Below, in pieces: positions 56,425 to 64,000 of a DNA stretch of 64,000 bases; positions within the stretch are counted from its first letter, which is position 1, and each line of letters begins with the position of its first letter. Origin of the DNA: Marsupella aquatica (lineage: Eukaryota; Marchantiophyta); contig OZ316895.1 in NCBI GenBank assembly GCA_973895155.1, positions 17,608,001 through 17,672,000 on the forward strand, in the 5' to 3' direction. The translations under genes and the position numbers were made by a program. The notes under the pieces are model-generated. The model did not search any database, had not been told where the DNA came from, and worked only from the letters and a program-made list of their open reading frames with translations.

Positions 56425-57947
56425 AATGCAACAATGCAGAGGGAGTTGCAATCTTTGAGTGACAACAAGACATTCGAACTGGTGGAGCTTCCAAGAGGTC
56501 AGGAAGTGGTGGACAGCAAGTGGATTTACAAGTTGAAGGACAGTCCTTCAGAGGGTGGAGATAAGATCTACAAGGCAAGGTTTGTTGCCAAGGGGTTCAC
56601 TCAGGAGAAAGGAGTGGACTACAATGAGGTCTTTTCACCGGTGGCTAAGTATTCCACAATTCGGATCTTGTGTCAGCTTGTTGTGTTTTTTGGTCTGGTG
56701 ATGGATCAGATGGATGTTGTTACTGCTTTTCTCTATGGCAACTTGGAAGAGATGATCTTCATGAGACAACCACTAGGCTTTATGAAGAAGGGCCAAAAGA
56801 ACTTAGTTTGCAGATTGCTCAAGTCCTTGTATGGATTGAAGCAATCTCCTAGACAATGGAACAAGCGGTTTGATGATTGCATGCTTGCTCAAGGTTTTAC
56901 AAGGATGGTGTATGATCCTTGTGTATATACAAAATCATTCAAGAATGATGTGTTTGGTTTCATCATTCTGGTTATCTGTGTGGATGACATGTTGATTGTG
57001 GCTAAATATCAATCTGAGGTTGACAGTCTCAAGGCAAAATTGAGTTCTGAAATCAGGATGAAGGATCTTGGTAAGGCCAAAAGGATCTTAGGGATGGAGA
57101 TTTTTTTAGGAACTCTGATATTGGACAGTTGTGCTTGAGTCAAGGCCAGTATGCGAGGAAAGTACTTGCACGATTCAACATGGAAAACTGTAAGCCAGTG
57201 AGTATTCCTTTAGCTTCACATTTCAAGTTATCATCGGCTTTCTCTCCTACGGATGCTGTGGAGAAAGGTCTGATGCCTAAGATTCCTTATGAGAAGGCAG
57301 TAGGCAGTCTGATATATTTGATGACTTGTACTAGGCCTGGCTTGACCCTAGCGATGGGCAAGGTTAGCAGGTTCATGTCAAATCCAGGGAAGGTACATTG
57401 GGAAGCTGTGAAGTGGATTCTCAGGTATCTGAAAGGCACACAAGACTATGAATTACTATTTGATAACAGATTAGATAGAACATTGGTTGGCTATGTAGAT
57501 TCTGACTATGGAGGTTGTCTGGATACAAGGAGGTCTACAATTGGGTTTGTATATACTCTTGGAGGAGGATGTATCAGTTGGAAATCTATCTTGCAGAAGT
57601 GTATATCTCAGTCTACTACAGAAGCAGAGTATGTTGTAGCAGTAGAAGCAGCAAAGGAAGCAATTTGGTTGGATAAGTTGATCGCAAAGATGGGTCTAGA
57701 GCATGGCAAAATATCTCTAAACTATGATAGTCATAGTGCTCTTCACTTGGCTGCTAACCAGGTGATGGATAGCAGGGTGAAGCACATTGATATCAGGTAC
57801 CATTTTATCAGGCAAGCAGTGTCTGATAAAACTTTTGAGCTAGTCAAGATTGATAGAAAGCTCAATCCTGCTGATGCCTTTACCAAAGTGATTCCTTTGG
57901 AGAGTTTTTCAAGACATCGTGCTACTTTGCAGGTTTTGCAATTGTAG
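56425..57947 (+). pseudogene. pol: copia B pol, reverse transcriptase and RNase H part
   Basis: RT motifs WIYKLK, RFVAKGFTQ, VFSPVAK and LYGLKQSPRQW. The catalytic motif reads CVDD instead of YVDD (near 56979). A frameshift near 57105-57130 separates it from the thumb/RNase H part. RNase H retains GYVDSDYGGC and STTEAEYV, with the residues missing in element A present here. Confidence 0.88.
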
Positions 57948-58132
57948 TACAAGTAGAGTTATTTAGCAATGTGTGACTATTTGTATATGGATTATTCATT
58001 CCTGTTTGGCTACGGCTTAGTTCTAGTTAACCCTTGTGGTTTTTAGGGGGAGACCTCATTTGGTGATTGTCTAGAACTTCCCGCTGATGATTCCATATGG
58101 TAGCATTTAGTCCAGTCCCCAAGACAAGACTC

Positions 58133-58141
58133 AAGGGGGAG
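58133..58141 (+). other. copia B polypurine tract
   Basis: aagggggag lies two bases before the 3' LTR, the expected plus-strand primer site. Confidence 0.85.
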
Positions 58142-58143
58142 TT

Positions 58144-58487
58144 TGTTAGATATTGCTCTAGTCTTGTGACTCATGAGCTAACCATAGTTTGTCTAACTTG
58201 GGTTAGGACTTAGCTAATGTTAGCGGTAGTGCTGTTGTGCATATAGCCAGGGCTGATGCCAGACCCTGGTGGAACTTAGGCTCATTGTTACGGAGCTAGT
58301 TGAAAGATAGGGAGAGCTTGTGCTGTGGATGCTTGGTATGACCAGTCGGCCTAGAGTGCAGTAAAGCTCTTGTGTGTTCCCGTGGACGTAGCCTCATGTG
58401 GAGGTGAACCACGTATCTCTCTGTGTCGACTATTGTGCGTTGGATGGTTCATGGGCTTGCCGTTACGAATGTCGTCTATGCTCAACA
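58144..58487 (+). repeat. copia B 3' LTR (344 bp)
   Basis: Counterpart of 51661-52006, ending at the right copy of the ATCCC target duplication. Confidence 0.96.
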
Positions 58488-58492
58488 ATCCC

Positions 58493-61187
58493 CCCTGGTC
58501 AAGGGCAGGGTGTTGAGGTTCAGTTGAGATGACAACCAGCTGCATATGAAAATTAACATGATGTTGACCATTGGATCATTCCAAAACTAACTACATAATT
58601 TGCTTAACCAACAATGGAAAAAGGTGGCAACCTTGTAATTAAACTAAAAGATGTGGAAAAAAATGCTATTTAACAGAATGATGTCCATCTTAGAACAGTA
58701 GAAAGAGAGGTGCATCCATAGACATGGAGGTGATGATGTCAATAGTGGTAGTCCACAACTCCGCTTAAAAGCCTCCATTCTCCAAGCCATGCATTGTGCC
58801 TTCAAATGTACTATACAAATGGATCTGGACGTGTCTTTTCTGCAGCTGATGAGAATTGAGGCCCTGACTAGCTGGCTGGTTGAGCAACCACCTTTCTTCT
58901 CAAAACTGGCAGTCGAGAGTTGGGATTTGGAAGTTAAAGATTTAGAGATAAAAGTTACCAGTGGGGAGGGGAATCACCAGGATTTCTCTCCATCTGGCTC
59001 ATTTGGTGGTTTAATTAGTGGGTGAAAACGGAGCACCCAGTGGAGAAGTTCTAACTAGTGGAGATGTGAGTAGACTTATACATAAACTGGCTAAAAGCAA
59101 ACTGGCTAAAAGCAAATGAGTCGTTGGCATCTCAATTCAAGTTCAGGGTGAGTTACCTTTTGACATTGACATCAAGTAGTAGGTGTTTAATACCTGGGTG
59201 AAACTGTGCTACGGCTTCCCGGACAACGGTGCTTTCGCCTAAGTCACCCAGAGTTCACACAAACCACATTTATCAAAAATCAGTTTAAGCATGTGAGTCT
59301 TATGATGGGAAGTGTGTGAGAGCCCTTAGGTTGGTCATGTTCACCTAGGGAAATGAACACTAGCAGGTTAGAGACAGAGCCAGGGTTTTTCGTAGTGGCG
59401 TCAACTCTCAAAACTCTTTGCCACTATTGGCACAAATTTTCTAGGGTTGTGGGCTTCCCTAAGCCAATATTCCACCTACCGGTAGCCACAAACCCCATTA
59501 GCCCAAATCCAACGGTTATCCTTTAAATCCAAGGAAATCTAATGGTCAGAAATTGATCTAGGAAAATCATATAACAAATATCCCTAGCTTCTTCTGCTTT
59601 GACATTCGCCACGGTGGCTGAAAGTAAAAAAAAACCTCTTTAAAACGAAGCTGGGCAGATTCTTTCGGTGTTGCAGTTGTGGTTTAAAGATCACATCTGA
59701 GAAAAAGGTTTGGGATGGAGCTCCCATCCGAGTTTGTAGCCGTAGCAGAAAAAGATATAAAAAGATTTCAAAAAGGATCCCTCCCGCGCAGAGCGGAACG
59801 TGAGAGCACACTCGTTAATACTATGTAAAGACGGCACTCTTAACGTAACGCAACTTAACGGAACAAAACAATAAACGTGTCTTTCCTCAGCTCAATCGAT
59901 TGCAAATCGATTGCGAATTGATGAGAGTCACGTCACACTCCTCTCCACACTCCTCTCCTCTCCTCTCCTCGTCTCGATGTCGATGAGGAAGTGGTCGCAC
60001 TGCATGGCATAGCAGTCCCGACCACCCCACTGTCTCCGCCCCATTCTGATCTTTGCCATCATCCTGTGCTCCATGAAATCCCTGTCGTCCATGCTCCAAT
60101 CCATCGCCTCACCCACTATTGCTAGCAACATCAGTGTGCTAGAGCAGAGCGCCCCAGTCGATGTCAATGTGATGATCCGTTCACAAGGAATGCAGTTGCC
60201 GGTAAATGTGTGAGCTAGGTAGGTACTGTAGCCTGGTCAGCAAGTCCAATCAGGGGCTTTCTCATCGCCGGCTGGCTTCGTTTCATCCGTCTTCGGGTGC
60301 GTGCCACACTGACCAACTTGGGGACAGTACCGAACTCGTGGTATGGTGAGGTATTTGTAGAGATTTGCTATGAGTGTTGGGGTTGTCAAGGACTGTGCGG
60401 GCGCTGGATGAGCCTTGTTGCATATTGCTTTGCTTCCGTGTGGTTCGTTGTGGTTGCCGAAACTGTTTGTTGCCGACGAAGACGTTGCTGTGGACCCGCA
60501 TGCCGTACGCTGCTTGCTGCAAGTAATTTCTTCAAAGCGCTTTGAGCTCCTCTCGGTTGTTTTCGTTGCTTTGATATCTTCTCGTTGGAATTGTCCGGCC
60601 TCCGGTGCCGTACAATTCCGGTGGCTCGATGTTGTCGATTTTTCCTTGAAACACTCTTTGCTCCTGCTTATGAAATTCCCTTGTTGCTTACTCGCTCGCA
60701 ATTTTCGAAGAATCCTTGGTCTTCAATTGTTTCGACCTACCAAGCAATTCAGTTGGCCTCACTAATTGGAGGAGGCAGCAGCGGTTGAAAGGAAATTGTA
60801 TGGTAGAGCATGTTGGTCTGCATTGCATCTTTGAGTGAAGTCAGGAAATTCAAGACGGCGATTGAGGTAGAGGGCCTTTTTATCCTCTATTCCCCTGGAA
60901 CTCCGAAAGCAGCCTTGACAACAGTAGAGAGTACTTGAATCTCTACTGACATAGTCGAAACTTGAGAGGGAGGAAAATTTCTTGGAGAAGGGGCTAGCGA
61001 CGACATGATGAATGTCACAGAAGACCAAACGTGGTGAGGCAGAGGACCGAAGCAGGGGCAATTCCCCGTCATCTCGCCAAACTGCATACATGCAATTCAA
61101 TTGGCTAAGCGCTGCTCAATACCCGAGCGTGCTAAACTCCGCCGCAGACATTTGAGGAGTGAACATTTGGCACCGATTTTCGGTATA
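58493..61187. other. Spacer and upstream region of the HVA22-like gene
   Basis: No gene with a recognisable domain. A CTCCT microsatellite lies at about 59937-59972. Overlapping ORFs on both strands at 60237-61100 look like frame shadows in a moderately GC-rich stretch, which may be promoter, leader or an upstream exon of the HVA22-like gene. Confidence 0.4.
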
Positions 61188-62193
61188 ATGGAGTCATTTG
61201 TCATTGGAGGAATTACAACGGTGCTTGGATATTTGTATCCTGCATATGAATGCTACAAGTGTGTGGAAAAGAAACGGCCTGATGGACAGCATCTCCGCTT
61301 TTGGTGTCAATACTGGATGATCATCGCGTTAATCACTGTGTTAGAAAGACTGGGAGGTGCTTTCATTCCATTTATCCCAATGTACGTGGAGGCGAAGGTC
61401 GCATTCTTCTTGTATCTATGGTACTCGAAAACCAGAGGAACAACTTACATTTACCACACGTTCGTGAGACCATTTTTGGCTGATCATGAAGAAGAAATAG
61501 ATCAGGCCCTTAGTGAGATCCAAACTCGCGGTGGACATTTCGCATTAGTCTACTGGCAGAGGATCTCCGCCTACTTACAGTCTCATTTTCTTGAGCTACT
61601 TCAACACCTTGCATCCCAACCACCCAAGCCCCCTACTGCTCCTCAGGGGGTCTTACATCCTGGCTTTCAGGTCCAGAATAATTTGAGAGACCGCAGTCAA
61701 TCCTATGCTACTTACAACAGGTAGGTCCTTGTTTATAGTCAAACGAAAGCGCTCTTCATTATGGAAGACGGGCGGATTACTTGTCCATAGCGCGACAGGC
61801 CCACATTTAAATTCTATACCCATGTTTCCATTTAAGTCCTTGATTTTGAAGGTCCCCTTTCGAGCTGCGCAGGAAGTAGTTACAAAAAGTATACGGCATG
61901 TCATGTCATAGAGTACATATCAGGTTAGGGTAAGATGCTGGATTCGTCCTGAAAAACTGTTACTGGGGATTGAATCAGTCTGATTGAGAGAAAAAGCCAA
62001 ATTTTGCCGCTCTCGCAGACAAGGAGGTCATATGTTGTCGAAGAATTCGTCTGACTCCTTTGATGCGGGTAGAACTGTGGCACTGACTGTAGACAGCTCT
62101 ATTGCGAACCCGTATGTGCCCTGTTGCTTGGACTCCAGGAACACCCTTTGGAAGGAAGAGCGTCCAATTGCAGCAGGTACTACTGTTATGTGA
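61188..62193 (+). CDS. HVA22-like (TB2/DP1/REEP family) membrane protein, about 235 aa
   Basis: Exon 1 61188-61720 and exon 2 62019-62193, spliced AACAG|GTAGGT ... TCGCAG|ACAAGG with frame kept. The TB2/DP1 core is clear: TTVLGYLYPAYECYKCVE, RFWCQYWMIIALITVLE, and PMYVEAKVAFFLYLWYSKTRGTTYIYHTFVRP, with two to three hydrophobic hairpin segments that shape tubular ER membrane. In plants the family includes stress- and ABA-induced HVA22 proteins. ATG 61188 matches the usual start just before the first hydrophobic segment. The tail is less conserved, and a donor at 62177 (cagcag|gtac) leaves open a further 3' exon. No stops: an intact host gene. Confidence 0.82.
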
Positions 62194-63765
62194 AACTTAC
62201 AGGATTTCTATTTCAACTTTGACTCATGAAGCACTTGTCTCTGGTGCTGAATTGTGTAGGCTATAATAACCCACTTCACTGAATGTGGTTCTTTGGCTCT
62301 GTTGAAGGTTGTTGCCTTGAATGTTGAAAGATGGGCCGGTCTGACGTGTAAATCGTAGTGTTCAGGATTCGCATTTCCATGATGTCAATGGCTCTGTAAA
62401 GAGTCCATGCAATAAGCTTTTTAGAAAAATGCTTTCATTCTTGATTTGCTATCGCTGCCAAATTATCACGAGAGGAGAAGTGTGACAATTATGTTTTCTT
62501 CCCCCTTATGTGGTCCTTTAAGCTGAAGATTTCTTGCTGAAAGCACTCGATGATAGGGAATCTGTACTTATTGGCCTCTCGATTCATTGACGTGAGTAAA
62601 TTGCTCTGGAATTTTAGTCGTGTGTTCTAATTATCTGAATCATATTTCTGTGGTACGGAAAGTATTTCGTTTGTGCACTGAATGATCTGAATGTACCTAT
62701 GGCTGTTCATCCATGCTAGCAGGGGTACCTGCAAGTCCAGTTTCTTAGATTGTGCATGTTGAGGTATTTGGCAACAAGGTCAACTTCTCCTTTGGAAACT
62801 TATGTTTTCTGAAGTCCATTTCTAATTCTTGACGATCAGGCTATTAGGTGTCGATGGAGGACTGGCAAGCGCAAAACTAACATGTGCGTACTAATTGCTC
62901 ATTGTTAGTATGTCGCTATTTCACCTCTTCTCGGAGTGTGACGAAATAGGGATTGCCAACTAGACCATTTCTCAGCACAGATCTAAAATCCTACTTTGTC
63001 CATCTCAGGAAACTGAACAGAAAACATCTCATGCCTGAGTGAACTGTAAATATAACTGACATGTCCAACGAGAGTGTAACTTAGAGCATGAGTCAATTCA
63101 AAATTTCCATACAAAAGGCCCAAAATGATGTGTAACAGGGGCACAATTTTGCATTCAGAGAAGTGAGATACTGGATAAACATGCTGTGAAAGTATAAGAG
63201 ATTGGAGCCATGCTCCATTACAATTACTTGCGTTTTAAAATGACACCTGGGAAGAACAAATATGTACCTAGAACCTTCAAATTCTGAACATTTCTTTGTC
63301 CAGGCTACGCTGGCGATGGATAGCTGTGGCATCCTTTCAACTAGAAGAACAAGGCCATAGAAGAACATGGCCACAATGCACAGTGCAGTATATCTGGCCC
63401 TGGTCAAATTGAAGTGCAATAGATTCTCCAAAAAAAGTTGTATGACTACCTTCTTCCCCCCAACACAGCACCTGGGCTTTTTTAGGTCTTCATGAGAAAA
63501 AGTATTTCAACCATAAGTCATTTTAACATAGTGCTCGGGCATTGTGTTCTAATATTGGTGTTGTGTTCGAGTTGGACACTCTGTTCGAGATTTGACTCTA
63601 AACTGTTGTACATGGAGCACAAATAGTAAAAATTTTAAGAATCATATGATAATGTCAATATTCAAACACAATGTCAATATTTGAACACTATATTTTCAAA
63701 CACAATATCCTGCAAACACAAAAAAATGAAAACACAATCAAAATTCAAATACAATGTCCTGGGTG
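62194..63765. other. 3' flank of the HVA22-like gene
   Basis: AT-rich, no gene recognised. Towards the end ttcaaacacaat and related words recur (63660-63750). Confidence 0.45.
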
Positions 63766-63808
63766 TACTATTCAAATAGAGCACCCCATGGCCCACTATT
63801 TGAATACA
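63766..63808. repeat. Inverted repeat
   Basis: tattcaaatag at about 63769 and its reverse complement ctatttgaata at about 63796 flank a short GC-rich loop. Confidence 0.6.
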
Positions 63809-63834
63809 AGGCCATGATGTTCGTTATTGGGGGA

Positions 63835-63952
63835 AAATGTAGGTCAAGTCTACAGTTGTGCCAACATTCCCGTACATGGGGCATCTTTTCTGGGAAATGT
63901 AGGTCAAGTCTACAGTTGTGCCAACATTCCCGTACATGGGGCATCTTTTCTG
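63835..63952. repeat. 60-bp perfect tandem duplication
   Basis: aaatgtaggtcaagtctaca begins two consecutive copies, identical over at least 58 bases and ending in ggggcatcttttctg. Confidence 0.92.
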
Positions 63953-64000
63953 TTTCAGGCAACTGATGCCATAATGCATCTGAAAACCTGGCTTCAGCTC

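Larger units (their letters stand above)
51656..58492 (+). mobile_element. Complete Ty1/copia retrotransposon B with target duplication
   Basis: Element body 51661-58487 (6,827 bp) flanked by ATCCC at 51656-51660 and 58488-58492, a perfect 5-bp target duplication. It has two LTRs differing at roughly a dozen positions, a primer-binding site, a polypurine tract, and gag, protease, integrase, RT and RNase H in copia order. Related to element A but a separate sublineage. Gag-pol has many stops and frameshifts, so it depends on proteins from other copies. LTR divergence of about 4% indicates an insertion that is not very recent. Confidence 0.96.

Noticed and set aside
60237-61100. Several 80-150 codon ORFs on both strands
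   Set aside because: They overlap each other in different frames, lack domains and sit in the likely upstream region of the HVA22-like gene.

Overview
The window looks like nuclear DNA of a land plant or close streptophyte relative. It carries a plastid-type PPR gene with one intron, an HVA22/TB2-DP1 family gene, Ty1/copia elements primed by the usual plant initiator-tRNA site, a plant-style MULE, and short TTTAGGG-type telomere motifs. The unusual multidomain families hint at a non-flowering plant, but that is inference. Coding density of host genes is low; most of the window is mobile or decaying repetitive DNA.

Layout. 1-5104: copia element A (5' LTR outside the window), a gag-pol pseudogene. 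5105-8159: AT-rich spacer with one MITE candidate (6673-6909). 8170-18807: a 10.6-kb Mutator-like element bounded by inverted repeats and a perfect 10-bp target duplication. It holds a six-exon MULE transposase (+), a ~138-bp minisatellite, a nine-exon minus-strand gene with a zinc finger and duplicated exons, and a minus-strand RPA-C-like OB-fold gene. 18818-24864: non-coding spacer with small duplications. 24865-27208: two-exon PPR gene (minus), resembling EMB2453/PPR5. 27514-28880: minisatellites.

29140-47120 is the most unusual part. A minus-strand gene of about 2,570 codons can be assembled across eight exons (37857 down to 29329) with compatible intron phases. It carries a ParB-like/methyltransferase-like N-terminal part, a long charged repeat coil, a Ulp1/SENP-type cysteine protease with its triad visible, and three tandem FCP1-like HAD domains. 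Upstream on the same strand are three related F-box-like genes (37933-39681) and, further away, a small Cys-rich gene (45661-46202). The whole domain is marked by a GC-rich palindrome, CACGCG-N6-CGCGTG, found in most of the introns, in several gene spacers and in two tandem arrays (39.7-40.45 kb, 44.2-45.4 kb). Nearly all these genes are broken by single stop codons explainable by C-to-T change.

47203-50535: a plus-strand DUF7869-type, probably transposase-derived, pseudogene. 51661-58487: copia element B, complete with 346/344-bp LTRs, PBS, polypurine tract and an ATCCC target duplication, but with a broken gag-pol. 61188-62193: HVA22-like gene (two exons seen). The rest is spacer with short repeats.

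The intact host genes appear to be the PPR and HVA22-like genes. The MULE transposase is also uninterrupted once spliced. The Ulp1, HAD and F-box set in the palindrome domain looks like one accessory module acting on ubiquitin/SUMO and phosphorylation, now decayed in this copy. Exon models rest on splice-site inspection by eye and have not been tested with transcripts.
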